A program made the translations under genes and the position numbers. Of a stretch of 64,000 nt of DNA, positions 1 through 12,105 are shown one piece after another. The stretch spans positions 1,019,501 through 1,083,500 of the forward strand of contig JAUIRK010000875.1 of the NCBI GenBank assembly GCA_030549495.1. The letters run 5' to 3'. The notes beneath the pieces are model-generated. The model made no database searches. It saw only the letters and a program-made list of their open reading frames with translations, and was not told where the DNA came from. Positions within the stretch are counted from its first letter, which is position 1, and each line of letters begins with the position of its first letter. This DNA comes from Nectonema munidae (taxonomy: Eukaryota; Nematomorpha; Nectonematoida; Nectonematidae).

Positions 1-1607
1 TTTTGTCGAGGCATGGTGCTTTACTGGTTTAGTGCTGTTCTTAATACCTCTTTTTCATGTATGGTTGTGTGAGATTTTGGTAGTTCGGTTAATACTTCGT
101 TTACTGCTCTATGTATTTCATTGGTTTGTTTTGGTACCACGATGTAAATTGTTTGTTGAATGCTGTTTCAATTTCCTTATTGTTACTTTTTGTTTTGTAT
201 TGTTTTTTTGTAACCTTTCAGATGATGCATTTGCCAAATACTTAAAAATTTTAAATATGAAAGCCAATTCTCACTTCCGGCTTCAACAAAAGAAGGCCCA
301 CTCTATATGCCTACAATTTTTTCAATTATTTAAAATGCTTAAAAAAATACGACTCAATCACTATAGCTTTAAAATTCCCAAATATAACGCAAGCATTCTT
401 GGCGTCAAGCAAATTTTAGCAAAAAACGAAAGACTAGACATGTAGCCAGAAGTACCATACTCTGAGGTTAGATGTTCACTGAGTTAATCAAAAAATGATA
501 CATTTTGCTCCCACTGAAATAGTGAATTCTAGGGGACAACAACAACAACAAAACTTGCCCTATCTGTTGAATTAAAGTCAGAGCCTGGAGGTCAATCCAA
601 AAATAAAAAGTAAAGCAAGTGAGTAAGCCAAACGGAGAGTACAAGTTAAAAAAGCACTACAAACAAATAAAAGAAAGAATGACTGAATAAAGTAGTATTT
701 AACAAACTACTTGAGTAACCTCCAAATCGACATCCTCTACTTTTCCTTTCACAAGCTTGATACGATCTTCAAGATTATTATCTCTAAAAAAATTATTAAA
801 AAACATAACAAAAAACGAAACATGCAAATATTTTATATAATTTCTAAAAAAATTCCTTATAAAACTATATCCTTATCGCATGTACTTGAAACAGATTTCG
901 TTGCAGTTTCTCTAGAAAAGTGGTTCGCAACCCAAGCCCGCGATCCGAAATGGGATCGGCAAGCGATTTCCTTAGGGGTAGTGAAGGCATTGAAATAATT
1001 GAAAAATGATTATAATCATTTACTTAAAGCAAGAGATTATCTGAGTAAGTATAAATCTAAATCAAAAGTGATTAATGGCGCCATTTATAAAATCGCAGTA
1101 GACAAGTATGAATGCTCTGTATGATAAATGCATACTTCTATTTGAAACAAAATTTATGGTAATCAGTTAGGATTTCCTTTTCATTAAATGATAAGGTTAG
1201 GAATTAGGTATCTTTTCTGGTGGACAAGCAAAAATTATGATAAAATTTAAATTGGTATATCATTGCAAGGTTGGAAATCCCTGACTTTATAGATGACAAA
1301 CCATTATCGATAAATCTAAATCAATTATATATCTGTAAATGAACGATAATAATATAAAGCCACTTGCCTAGTTCAACTTCCACTTTAGTGCATTTTGAAT
1401 ATATCAGTTTTGATATATCAATTTGTAAATAAGAATTAAGTGACTTATTTTACACAAATTTGACATGTCAATTTTAGTTCTATTTTTCTTAGTATCTTAA
1501 ATTCATATGGAAATACTCTTTTTATTCTTAGCATTGCCATTTTTCCTAACGGCATATTTTTTGACAGCATTTTATTAACACTTATCAGGATAGAAAAATT
1601 ATACAAC
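1..1607. other. AT-rich DNA, no gene recognised
   Basis: This part presumably belongs to the continuing PRMT3 gene, but no exon with methyltransferase motifs could be read on either strand. Two open frames on the plus strand (up to 445 and 711-998) have low-complexity composition. Around 918-970 the text TGGTTCGCAACCCAAGC resembles a hAT terminus with a GC-richer tail. Confidence 0.4.
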
Positions 1608-3849
1608 TTAATTGAGATGAGTGACTACAATTTGTAGTCAAGTGATTTTTAACTGTTTTATGTTAATATATGTTTTTGTTTTTCAGACAATTAAATACAA
1701 GGGCTTTTAAAAAATATTTATTGAAATCATTTGTCACAATACTTGCGAGTTATAGTTTTTTTATCACAAGAATGTTCTTTACAACAAGCTTTTGAGCAAA
1801 TGAAACATCTTTTTGTTGAAGATTTTTTACAAATAAAACATCTTCTTGGGGTTTCATTTTTATTTACTTTTTCAGAAGTTTGAGCTTGCGTCATTGATGT
1901 AAAAAAATGAATCACGTGTTTTAATTCGGTGAAAATTTAAACATTTTCTAATCTTTTTTTCATATATGCCAATGAAAGTTTTTCTCCTAAATTTTTGAGA
2001 ATCTGTTTTCTTGATTGACAATACCCATTTTTCTTTGTAATTAGGTAAGAGCTAAGACATGCCACGTCAAGCATGTTGAAGAATATAATCAATGGTCAGC
2101 GAACTGTTTTTCTTCTAACTGTATATTCTTGTATATATTCATCCATCAGCTCAACACCACCTTTTGTCTTGTTATAAAAATTAATTAAATCAGGTATTCT
2201 CTTTTCATAACAAAATCAGAAGCAAAGAAATTACTTCATAAAAGACATACAGTCTTATTTTTTTGGCTGCATAAGATAAAAGTATGATTTTGTTTTCGTT
2301 ATCATATTTGAAAACTGTAGAGACAACTTCTCTACCTTTGGAGTTTTTGAAAGGTAAAGGAAGTTCTTTCTTGTTTTCACGAATAGTTCCGACTAAAGTA
2401 AGATTTTTTCGAGAAGTTTGACGGCCAAACTATGGATTGTAAAAAAATTATCAAGCGTAATATTTCTGTCAGTTTTTTAAAAAGGTTTCACTAACTCCAG
2501 GCAAGTTTTTTCTGCTAAATTAATTGTTCTTACATTGTTTTCCTTTCCCAAGTAAATTATACCATTGAGAGCATAACCTGAGTTAGCTTCACAAATCCAG
2601 AATATCTTCAATCCATACTTTTTAGGCTTGAAAGGCATATATGTTTTGCCAGGTATTCTTCCTCGATAGCCGACTAATTGTTCGTCTGTAGTTAAAAATT
2701 CATCTGCAATATAGTGACGCCTTTGAGCCAGTAAAAACAATTCTCATATTTCTCTAATTGCTGCAAGTTTATCACTTTCTTTTCTTTGCTTTCTTGTGAG
2801 AACGTTATCAAATCTCAAGCATCTGAGAAGTTTCATGCGGGAAAAAGCCATGCAAGATCTATAAAAAGGCTTACAATCTTTTTCTTTGTAAAATTCATTC
2901 AAATCACAAAAATTGTCACGATCAGGACCTGCTCGAATGAGAAAACCAAATGAAGCTTCTAATTCTTCATATGTGAACTTTGAAAACAATTTAGAAGCAA
3001 ACTTTGACGGATTTGAAGTCCTTATCAAAAGAAGTTTTCGATTTGTGCATTTTAGAATATGTCTTGTAATTTCTTCAGTGAAGTTCAAACCAAACAGCTT
3101 TTTCATCCATACTTTTTGACACCGTTCTTCCTTTTTCTGTAACAATGTTTCGTCTCAATCGCACCAAATGTTCTCCCAATTTACTTTCCCACTTTACTCC
3201 ATATACATTGTTTTCCTCTTCAGAAGATGAATCTTCGGTACTCTCTTTTTCAGAAAAAATAGTGAAATCCTCTAATTCCTCTTCGAAAACTACATTAGTG
3301 ACCTCTGAATTTTCTTCGATATTTTCGTCTTCACTTGGAATATTCGCAAATTCTGTAGAGTCATCCACATCTAAATCGTCGTCGTACAACTTACTTATTT
3401 TTAACAGGATGCATGCTTCGATAAAAGACTTTCTTTTGGTCATACTGTAAAATATATGAAAATCCGAAAAGAAAGAAAGAAATGAAAACAGACAAGACAT
3501 AAAGATGATAGATGAGGCATATAATCGTGTGACAGGCGGAAATAAAATGTATATTTATTCTCTTTCATTATATCAAGCTTCAAATAACAGCTGTTGTATA
3601 TGTATTACAAAAGCAACATAGCAAATCTCAAAGAAAGTGTTTGACTACAAATTGTAGTCAGTTTCAATAGAGATAAAAAAACTTAAAATATAAATTTTTA
3701 TCATCGGTATCAAAATTTGTATTTTGCTTATGTTTTAGCTTATTATGTAAAGTAATTGTACTATCTATTAATTATGAAGTTTTTTCTTGATTTTTAAAAA
3801 AGTTATTAATTTATTAAAATTGGATCACTACACTTTGTAGTCATGTTAA
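1608..3849 (-). mobile_element. piggyBac copy 1 (TTAA-flanked candidate span)
   Basis: A broken piggyBac transposase lies between TTAA tetranucleotides at 1608 and 3846. Near both sides is the 17-bp palindrome GACTACAA-W-TTGTAGTC (1622-1638 and about 3641-3657), and a related CACTACACTTTGTAGTCA sits by the right TTAA. The element is inside the PRMT3 gene, downstream of exon 4. The span is inferred from the TTAA target preference and palindromes, not from clean terminal repeats. Confidence 0.6.
1727..3443 (-). pseudogene. piggyBac transposase, broken (copy 1)
   Basis: From N to C it shows an acidic head starting MTKRKSFIEACILL, the KVWMKKLFGLNFTEEITRHI domain, then LTTDEQLVGYRGRIPGKTY with the first catalytic Asp. 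Further on are ITLDNFFT (second Asp) and NKTKGGVDLMDEY (third Asp), and last a cysteine-rich C-terminal finger RCFICKKSSTKRCFICSKAC. All hallmark parts are present but split among several frames, with an interior part (about 2000-2470) carrying stops, so it is not active as written. Confidence 0.9.
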
Positions 3850-3875
3850 ATTATTGTTTTAATTAAAAAAAATAC

Positions 3876-4063
3876 CTGACGATTTGATACGCTTCACATA
3901 TGATATCAGAGGCTTCAATTGCATAAACTTGTTTGGCTCCATTTTTTGCAGCAAACATACTTAAAATGCCACTCCCACATCCAACATCTAAGACAACTGA
4001 ATTTTCAAACAATTTAGAATTGCATTTGATAGAATTAAAATAGGATTCTGTTCTGATTTTATC
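3876..4063 (-). CDS. PRMT3: PRMT3 exon 4 (methyltransferase motif I)
   Basis: Sixty-two codons plus two bases include DKIRTESYFNSI, VVLDVGCGSGILSMFAAKNG and AKQVYAIEASDI. VLDVGCGSGIL binds SAM, and DKIRTESY is the PRMT3 form of the motif before it. The acceptor CTAG and donor GTATTT are clean. Confidence 0.92.
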
Positions 4064-7000
4064 CTAGATAAATAAAAAACTTTAAAATCTTTAATATATA
4101 TATATTTTCTCAATTAAATCAAATTTTATGCAAATATTATGATAGAATCGATGATAATCACCAGGAATATGAGGTTGATATTAGGCATGAAAACAATGAC
4201 AAAAAATTTAATGATTAATTATTATCGATAATGATGATCTTGTTGCCGATTAGGTCAACGATGATGATGGCGTGATAATAGATTATCATGATTTGTATAG
4301 ACTACTATACTTCAATCATAACACGATGGATATCTGGGCTGGAGTATGTTTCAAAATAAGCTCTATCACTCAACTGTCCATTCTTTCTTTTCTTAACAGA
4401 GGATTTAGTAGCGAGTTGAGAATCTTGAAAGTTGTCTGGATCGCCGTAATTACTAAAAAAAACATTAAATTTACAGTTTTAATTGATAAATATTTCGAAG
4501 AAAATATTGATATGAACTTATTTACTGTTAATGATAACTTTTAAGACAGACCAATTTTATTCCAAATACTCATAGGTGATAGTTTATCGTATATACAGGT
4601 ATTAAACTTTTAGGCTCATTTTTACAAGTCCAATTTTCATATAATTTGGAATTAGAAAAATAGTTTGGATCAGATTTGAAAGCTTGAAGAATTTTGTAAT
4701 TCACTCATAAAATATAGATCAATTTATTAGGATTATCTCACGATATTGACCAACAATTAGCTTCAACCTGGCCCACCTTTTAAAAGCCAATGTCGAAAGT
4801 AGTAAAGTGTTCCCTACATTCAAGGTGAATTGCAAATTGTAGATTCAACTTGTTATTTAGAGTAAGCATAGATGCGAGTAAAATTATGCACAATAGTATA
4901 TTGTAGAACACTCCTTGGGTATGGATGAGAGCAAAAACCATGCCGGTCCAGGTTCGAACGGGCATTATTTGAAAAAACGATAGGTTGTAATAGTTGAAAA
5001 AAGGAGGTGAAATGCGAATTCAAATATCTCTGTAAAGTATGGTACGCCTGATTAATTTTGTATCTAGAAAAATGCTTATATCACCATGCTTACAATTATT
5101 TCTCATTCTTTTGCAAGGCATGTTTGCGCAAGCTTAAACTGGGTTGTGTTAAAAATATATATATTAATCTTAGAAAAGTGCTATAAGAATTTGTATAGCA
5201 TTTTAAGAACAGATAGTATTTTAACATGAATGCCGCTTTTTCACCCTTGTTAAAAAAATTCTATTTGTCTGTCCCAAATGTCTTTTAAAAATGGACTAAA
5301 AAATTATAAATTATTTTATTATACAAGAAAAATACATCATTATTTTCACAACGAAATCAAGCATTATTGTGAATTTGGTAAAAAAAATTGAAGGAAAATT
5401 GTGAAGAATTTTTTAAAAATCTTCATACTTATTTTGAGTTGGATCAAAACATTGACCAGAACAACAGATAAGATTAACATAGTCCAAAAGTGAACATCCT
5501 AGAATCAAGTTTCTCAAGTGAAAGAAATTTTATCGTTGAAGGATAAGAAGCTTGTCTTATTGTTATGGTATTATCTATAAATCATTTAAGGTTGAAATTA
5601 TTTGGAATTGAATATTACAATGCAAGTTTTTGACTTTTGAGCTAAATAGTTACAAATAGTTTACAAAAAATTTGATATATCTTTTTTTTATTATGGAAAT
5701 TAAATAAAAAATAATTACATTTATCATTAAAATACTCATTTATAAAATTAATTAAATTACTATTTTATTAATTAATTAATTATTTATTAATTAAATACCC
5801 ATTTTTTACATTAATGATCCAGAAGAAAATGGGGATAGATGTAGACATTTTAACAAAAATTTGCCACAAAATTTTACTTGGCTAAAATATTATATCGAAA
5901 GAGAGGCTGATTCTTATTTTACTTTCGAACAATTTTCATTCCAAAGTCCCAGCATATTTTGCTTTCACTAAAACTCTTCATAGTACTGGAAAAACTTTTT
6001 GAGTAAGGGAAATTTTTTGGCTAATAGGCAGAGTAACTTAGATGGACGGTCGGGATCTTTTTATATAAAATTTCTAATAAATTTATATAAAAAGTCGGAA
6101 ATTTTTTATATAAATTTAGATCACAAATCTGTTTCCTTTTTTTTTTAATTTAATATTCTACTTTGATAATACCATAAAATTAAAATTCTCATAAATTTCT
6201 CTTTTAGTAATCGCAATATATATTTGGACGGATGGGGATTCTTCTCAGTTGAAAACAAAAACTCAGTTTTCAGTAGAAAAAGTTTTGGTTTATATCCAAC
6301 AAAATATATTAAATAAAACGTGTAAAATTAATTTTTAGATACAAATTTTGAACATAATTGGAAGTTAATCAATGCCATCTTGCGCAAACTAAATAAAAGT
6401 CGCACTATCTTCCAATTGAAAAGTTTTTAAAAAAGAAAATTACTGAAAAGAATTTTCAAGTGTAATTTTTGACATTAATTTTTCTGTTAAAATGAAAGAT
6501 AATTTGAGTTTTTCACGCAATTCTTCAATCACGGTCTTTACATCAACGAATTGTTCATCTTTTTTTTTATCAGGAACTTTACCATTTTCTAAGCTTTTCA
6601 CAGAAGTCTGATCAAACTCCAATAATTCTTCAACATCTACAATTTAAGAAAATAATTAATTTTTTTATATTTAAAAAAAATAAAAATGCACACAAATGTG
6701 ACAAACTGTAAGCAAATCGAATTTTAAGCAGTTATGATAAAATTAATATAAGAGCTGAGAAAAATAACCAATATGAATAACTTTTCATATACAGTCAAAC
6801 TTGTCTCAACCAGAACTTGAGAAAACCAAAATCTTGTATAAACGAATGTATTTATCTTTCGCCTAAAAATATCCATTATTTAAAATTTGGTATATACAGG
6901 AATTTTTTTATCCTGAATACCGAATGATATCCTAAATTAAGGATATACAGCATAGCAATAAAGCCAGATAACCGGATAACGGATATCCGGCTAAAAGAGC

Positions 7001-9406
7001 CGGATTCAGATAACCCATAAGATTGCTAGATATCAGGCCCGATATTATATTAAACAATGCGCATAATTATTTAGTTTAACGATTTTTTTATTAAAGAAAA
7101 AGTATAATCTAGTTCCTTTTATTTAAATTTCACAACAAAATGAAAAATATTTTATTAAAAAAATATAAAAACTTGAGAGCCCAAGCGAGGCGAACATTTT
7201 TATAGCAAATAACTATATAAGGGATCTATAATTTAAAGCCTAAAATGTTTATCCCTATTAAAGACTGTAACCAAGCCCATCGATAAAGTGGGGTGGGGGC
7301 AAGGGAGATAGGCCCTCTGGGATTTATTTTGCCAATGTGAAACTCCTTTGAAATATATAAATGTATACACTTTCTTATATTCCAGGCCCCATTAAAATCA
7401 GTTTTGCCCCACCCCCATACTTGAAGAGGGCGATGAGGCTAATTTAAAGAATCAAGTCTTTTATTCTAGATATCAAATCAACTTTATCCTTAGATATTCG
7501 TTTTATTTAATGTTTAAGTTTTTTTATCAAGATTTCTTAGAATAGTTCGCAATGTTTTTACACTTTGCTTAAAATTTTTGTTAATAAAACATAGTACAAA
7601 TAATATCATTTTCATGTAATTTTAGCGTATAACTTAGGGATTGGAATAGCTAATTTATATAAATTTAAACTTTGTAGAATATTTTTTCCAAAAATTTTAA
7701 ATCTTCAATTTCTACTTAAAATGGCGAAATTTAAATTCACAGCTACATACCTGTCAATTCATAGACCCATATCCTAAATAAAATTTCAAACAATTTATTT
7801 TACTGACTGATTATATGTGTAGATAGAATATGAAGATTATATAAGATGATTCTTTGTTTTTCTGTGTTACTAATCAAGCTTGGTAACATTTCGTTGATAA
7901 AAATTATAAAATATAATTTTAAGCAACGATGCATTTCAATACAGAGTAATCAATCCACCTAACCAATTCATTTGATAAGAATCAGGTTTATTGATAATTA
8001 GTGAGATGAGAGGCTGAGAAAGATCTTATAGCTGTTAATCAATATTGCATTGGATAGCGGGGTTGTCGAATGAATGAGGTCTGACTGTCCTCTAATACAA
8101 CCCTGTCCATATGGTCTTTAGAAGACAGGCATGTTTAGCCTTCGAACACCAAATATAAAATCGGTTCAACCAAAAATTCAGGTCCCTAAAGATTTACAAA
8201 AGAGATCATTTTTAGTCATGGTATAAAACCTTCACTTGGTTAGAGTATAGCAATCGTTCAACCAATAATTTTGTTTAGCGAACTCGAGTGCTTCACTACC
8301 AGCGCAAGCTACACTTGGCGGGCTTTAAACAAGTGGATGCCAACACTTCAGAAAACGAAATTTAAAGTGTGATTCCTCATATTTCATTTTTTTTAGCCCT
8401 TAAGAAAAATGCACATTTACAAATTAGGAATGAAAAGTAATAAGAGAAAAATAATAGTACTCAATTCAAAGACTAACTTATTTATACTTTTTAAATGTAA
8501 TTTATTGGCAAAATGGTTAGTATCTCCTTCTCGATCCCAATGGAACTTCTTGACGGCACCACGGACTCCAGTTTGAAAACCACTGAGCTAGAAGGTTGAT
8601 GGGTTATCCGAATCTCGGGCAAAATTTAAAGCAAGGCCAGATTTCGGATAGGAAAATTTTAGCTATTGAATACTTTTTCTATTATAATAGTGCTATTGAA
8701 CTTACATGTATGCTAAAGCTTTGTGGGCAGAAATTATGCAGTTACCCTCTAAATATGCATTAAATGCTACAAAATTAATGTTTCATGTATAAAATAAACA
8801 AAAATAAACCTTATGGAAAATCGTTATACAAATATTTAATTTTTTTGGACCACTCTAATGCACATATATCAAATTTATTTAAAAAAATATTTTTATTTTT
8901 CATAGAGATAAAAAAATGTTTTGTCTGATACAAAATAAAATGCAGAGGAAACTGTTGAAGAAATGAGTAAAACTTTTTAGAAAAAAATATTATGATATAA
9001 ACACAGCGATTTTAATTAACAAGTTGCAAACCTAATAAAAGAAGATTATCTGTTTGTATTGTTGGCTTTAAATATATTTCACTATTCCAAGGACACTCAC
9101 TCTTTGAAAGATAGGAGAAAAATTTGACAGTCATTTCAGATGTAGGCCTCTAAACAAAAAACAGACAATAAAAGAAATAAAGTAAAAAAGTAGTTTTACC
9201 GTCTTTCGAGCATAATTTACAAATCGTATTAAATCGATGGAATCAAAGCAAAATTTATGAGCTAATTTTGATAGATTAAAATGATGATCCTGACACATGT
9301 GATTTAAAAGAGAGGAAAAATCATTTAGCTCTTCAACACAAAAGATACAAATGATAGTGAAAGAATCCATAAGTTCATCTGAAAATGAGGAAGACCTTGA
9401 AGACAT
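3876..9406 (-). CDS. PRMT3: protein arginine N-methyltransferase 3, N-terminal half
   Basis: PRMT3 transfers methyl groups from S-adenosylmethionine to arginines; its known main substrate is ribosomal protein S2 in the cytosol. Four minus-strand exons were placed: 9406-9200, 9149-9032, 6636-6444 and 4063-3876. They give a C2H2 zinc finger (CIFC..., then HMCQDHH) followed by HKFCFDSIDLIRFVNYARK, as in PRMT3 only. A linker with CPWNSEIYLKP and a coiled-coil-like stretch follow, then DKIRTESY and VVLDVGCGSGILSMFAAKNG (SAM-binding motif I). Phases 1-2 and 2-3 agree. Exon 3 ends in phase 2 while exon 4 begins in phase 0, so at least one linker exon (the GHYGIHEEML region) between 6443 and 4064 was not found. 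The double-E loop and the C-terminal barrel lie beyond the left edge. The gene is divergent from Khc. Confidence 0.9.
4064..6443. other. PRMT3 intron region with an unfound exon
   Basis: AT-rich DNA. Splice phases require at least one coding exon here, but no stretch reading like the GHYGIHEEML part of PRMT3 was found on the minus strand. No transposon ends were recognised. Confidence 0.4.
6444..6636 (-). CDS. PRMT3: PRMT3 exon 3 (linker, coiled-coil-like)
   Basis: The exon completes a split Asp and continues VEELLEFDQTSVKSLENGKV; VKTVIEELREKLKLSFILTE follows later. It corresponds to QFDVEDLYEP and the following helical linker of PRMT3. It ends at SF plus two bases before GTAATT. The phase does not join exon 4 directly. 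Confidence 0.8.
6790..6830 (+). repeat. pogo-like terminal sequence
   Basis: TACAGTCAAACTTGTCTC resembles the CAGT-starting ends of pogo/Tigger-type elements. A related TACAGTCAACCCTGTTTAAG occurs near 56535. No partner end was found, so this is weak. Confidence 0.25.
7200..8012 (+). repeat. dispersed non-coding repeat, copy 1
   Basis: Long matches to 22412-23008 include GGCAATGTTTTTACACTTTG versus CGCAATGTTTTTACACTTTG, AAAATTTTTGTTAATAAAAC and GAGTAATCAATCCACCTAAC. This copy carries about 170 bp not in copy 2 (the part with two C/G-rich runs near 7290 and 7410). The family was not recognised. Confidence 0.7.
8505..8584 (-). repeat. hAT-like terminus
   Basis: Read on the minus strand, the sequence CTCAGTGGTTTTCAAACTGG has the CAG(T)GGTT...CAA form of hAT ends. 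The partner end was not found. Confidence 0.3.
9032..9149 (-). CDS. PRMT3: PRMT3 exon 2
   Basis: Thirty-nine codons plus one base read RPTSEMTVKFFSYLSKSECP then WNSEIYLKPTIQTDNLLLL. This matches the human PRMT3 segment PTVEYMNSIYNPVPW and EEYLKPVLEDDLLLQFD. The acceptor is TTTAG and the donor is GTTTGC. Confidence 0.88.
9200..9406 (-). CDS. PRMT3: PRMT3 exon 1 (C2H2 zinc finger)
   Basis: Sixty-nine codons run from ATG (9406) to a GTAAAA donor. After MSSRSSSFSDELMDSF comes the finger CIFC ... HMCQDHH, then NLSKLAHKFCFDSIDLIRF. In human PRMT3 the equivalent is CLFCNRLF ... HCKSEHQFNI. An in-frame TTG further up also lies downstream of an AG after a long pyrimidine run, so a 5' non-coding exon is likely. 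Confidence 0.88.
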
Positions 9407-9711
9407 TTTCAAAATATACAAATCTAAAGAAAAAAAATAAAATAAACATTCACTTTGAAAATAAAGAGCCAGAGAGAAAAAAATTCATATTTAATAAATC
9501 ATTGTTTATGCATTCTTAAATCTAATTCAAGTTAGTGAAAAAAGATAAATTATAAATGCTCCATCACAGATTGATTGCAGGAGAATTTAGAATTAAGTTT
9601 CGTTGAAGTAGAAATTCTACAAATGATATAAAAAAATAAGTTCGCTATTCAGATAATTAAAAAAAAAATCAGTAAGTTAAGGGTTTATTTTAGATGTTTT
9701 TTTTATTTAAA

Positions 9712-10306
9712 GAGGGCGGAACCGACGTACGCCCCCCCCCCCTCTAAAATTACATTGCCAATTGCTTGAAAATTTTCGTAGAAATATTTAGATGATTTCT
9801 GCAACTCGTTTTTTAGATTCAATCTTTCTCTAAAGTGAGAAGCCCTAAAAAGTTTTTTATGTTTCAATCGTAGTTAAGTGTGACAAATATTACTTTTATA
9901 TTATCCAATTTTTTTTTGTAATTTATCATTTAAACACATCAAGTTTTAGCACATCAATTCACCTCGCAGCTGAATTAATGAGGATCGTTTATCTTTTTTT
10001 CTTCATAGAGATATTCGATTGGATATTGACACCATTATTCATATGTATGCTAAAGTGTGGTAGACGGATGAGGCTCCTTAATCTAGTTCCTTTCTTATAA
10101 TAAACTTATAATTTTTTGACATATTATGATACTCTAAGTTTTATGATAAAAAGTCAATTTTCGCTTTTTATTAAACTATTACCCAAAATAAGATAAAAAA
10201 AAGCTTAAAAATTTTGATAACGCTTAAATTTAAATGCTTGAAATTTGAGTTCTAGTTTAGTAAAATCCGCCTCCCCCCTAATGCCAATTTCTAGATCCGC
10301 CCGTGA
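9712..10306. mobile_element. possible non-autonomous hAT element with poly-C
   Basis: The left end GGGCGGAACCGACGTACG is followed by 11 C. The right end reads, on the minus strand, CACGGGCGGATCTAGAAATT with a run of G just inside. These are imperfect inverted termini about 595 bp apart with AT-rich non-coding DNA between. No clear target duplication was seen. Confidence 0.4.
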
Positions 10307-10769
10307 GATGAACACAGAAGAGAAAGAAGTATCTCACTATTATATTACGATTTAACCTGTTTAATAAATACTATTTAAATAAGTATAGCTTGTTCTTGAA
10401 TCATGATTAAAAAGTATATTTATCAAAATAAGTAACAACAAATAATTATTTTAAATTTTAATTTGTATAAAGAAACCATTTTAACCTTTTAGTTAAAAAA
10501 GTAAGAAGAACTTTGTAGTCAAAATATAATGTGAAACTACAATGGTTTCTTTTAATATAACAAGTCCATCCCACTGTATGTATAAAATACGTAAGATAGA
10601 TAAGAAGAAGAAATGAAATAAATTATTTGAATCAGATATCTTGTATGTGGTTTGAGAACTTTTGAATAGAAGAAAAACCATTAAAATTTTTTCTCAAAGT
10701 GCAAAATTAGATAGCTGATGAAACACTATGAAATATAATAAGAGAGGGTATGCTTTCGGGCATAGCCAA

Positions 10770-11110
10770 CTTCAATGTCATACCCCAACCCTGGGCTACA
10801 TGCAAATACACTCCTTCGAGATATCTTATTAGGTAGCTCTCGGGTCATTGCCCCTACAAAATCTCCCTTCTTCTCATTAAACTCTCAAACAACCCGTGTA
10901 TCGGTTCTGCAACGCACTTTTCGAAACACCATACCACCTCGCCTTACTTTTTCCATTCTTCATTTCACACCGACACAAACTTATCAACAATTTCGCCTCA
11001 ACCCTTGCCCACTATCCCACTAATCTAAGCGACATCATTACACACCCAGAACTCTTAAACTTACTCTCTGCCTTGATAGTCACTATTGAACCCATTCTTT
11101 AACTTAGCCC
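10770..11110 (+). other. C-rich segment, possibly a LINE fragment
   Basis: This stretch is richer in C and A than its surroundings on the plus strand and carries two overlapping open frames (10775-11023, 10896-11102). No domain is recognisable. The composition resembles the coding strand of the RNase H LINE relic at 17560-18270, so a LINE fragment is possible. Confidence 0.25.
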
Positions 11111-11604
11111 GCAATAATATCGGTAATCCTTTTCTATAAATATTTATCATTTCTAGAATACTACTAGCATCCTTTTTAGCATTCTTCTCTACAACACTCT
11201 CAAGCAATTTGCAAGCATATCAATTAAATTGGGAAAGTGCTTTGACATCTCTACATACTTACCTATTAGACTATTAAATTTACCTTACAAATATTAGTAA
11301 TATTCATCTATAGAAGTTCCATAGATAAATATTCATACATAGAGGATTAATATTTATTCTTCGATTTTTTTACGTAAAGATTGACAAACAAAAGGTAGGT
11401 GATTATTTTTATTTTTTTGTATTCATTAGTGAGTATTTTGTATTTTTTAGATAACTTACTTTATTTTATCGCGCTTTTTAATTTAAAATTTTTTATTAAT
11501 CTTGTATCTAAAGAAGAGTAACTAATTTGTGTTTATTCTAATGTGTTGTATCTTATCTCTTACTTATAGCCTATATATTTTTATTTTGGTTCTTTTTTAT
11601 CCGG

Positions 11605-12105
11605 TCTTACATTTTACCCAAACTCTCCCAAACTCACCCAAACTCTAGTGTCTTACTTTTTACCCAAATTCACCCGAACTCTCCCAAACTCACCCAAACT
11701 CTATTTTTATTTTTTCTTATTTTTTGATCCCTTCTTCTAAATATATATATTTTTTGACAGTGTGTTTCATGCAAGGGAAATAGAAATTTCCATATCTGCA
11801 CTGATGAACTTTTTATGATAAGTCGATGGCTTATCGACAATTGGGATTCAAACCCAAAGGCTTTGGATCCGTAGGCGACGCCTCTACCTATCAGCCCACC
11901 AGCCTAAATTATATTTGTATAAGACTAGATTTTTTAGTTAAATTTTGAACAATTTATTTAGAAGCTATAACAGTAACCCTAAAAATGCAATAAAATATTC
12001 TATAATGATAGTTTCTTATCTAATAATTTTAATGGAAGAAAAAATAAAACCGAGTTTGGGTGAGTTTGGGAGAGTTTGGGTGAGTTTGGGTAAAAAGTTA
12101 GACAT
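11605..12105. mobile_element. foldback element with long repetitive inverted ends
   Basis: The left arm (11651 to about 11716) and right arm (about 12041-12105) are inverted copies over about 65 bp. Both are built from the 9-mers CCCAAACTC and variants, preceded by ACTTTTTACCC. An extra left arm copy starts at 11605. The interior holds a tRNA-like SINE. It lies just before a hAT transposase relic. Confidence 0.65.
11770..11910 (-). mobile_element. tRNA-like SINE, minus strand
   Basis: The minus strand reads GGCTGGTGGGCTGATAGGTA and later GGGTTTGAATCCC, which look like A and B boxes of a tRNA-derived promoter. No cloverleaf fold with intact acceptor arm was found, so it is a SINE head rather than a tRNA gene. 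Confidence 0.5.

Larger units (their letters stand above)
6997..8620. repeat. repeat bounded by inverted GATAACCC/GGGTTATC motifs
   Basis: GCCGGATTCAGATAACCC at about 6998 is mirrored by GGGTTATCCGAATCTCGGGC at about 8599. The enclosed DNA contains a dispersed repeat (7200-8012) shared with intron 1 of Khc. There is no coding content, which fits an old non-autonomous DNA transposon. Confidence 0.35.

Noticed and set aside
32-445. 137-codon frame at the left edge
   Set aside because: Dominated by L, F, V and C from T-rich DNA, with no motif and no ATG-led support.
4272-4544. 90-codon frame in the PRMT3 intron
   Set aside because: Opposite strand to the host gene and no recognisable family text.
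11821-11907. A tRNA gene on the minus strand
   Set aside because: The boxes are tRNA-like, but an intact cloverleaf and acceptor stem could not be paired; a SINE head fits better.
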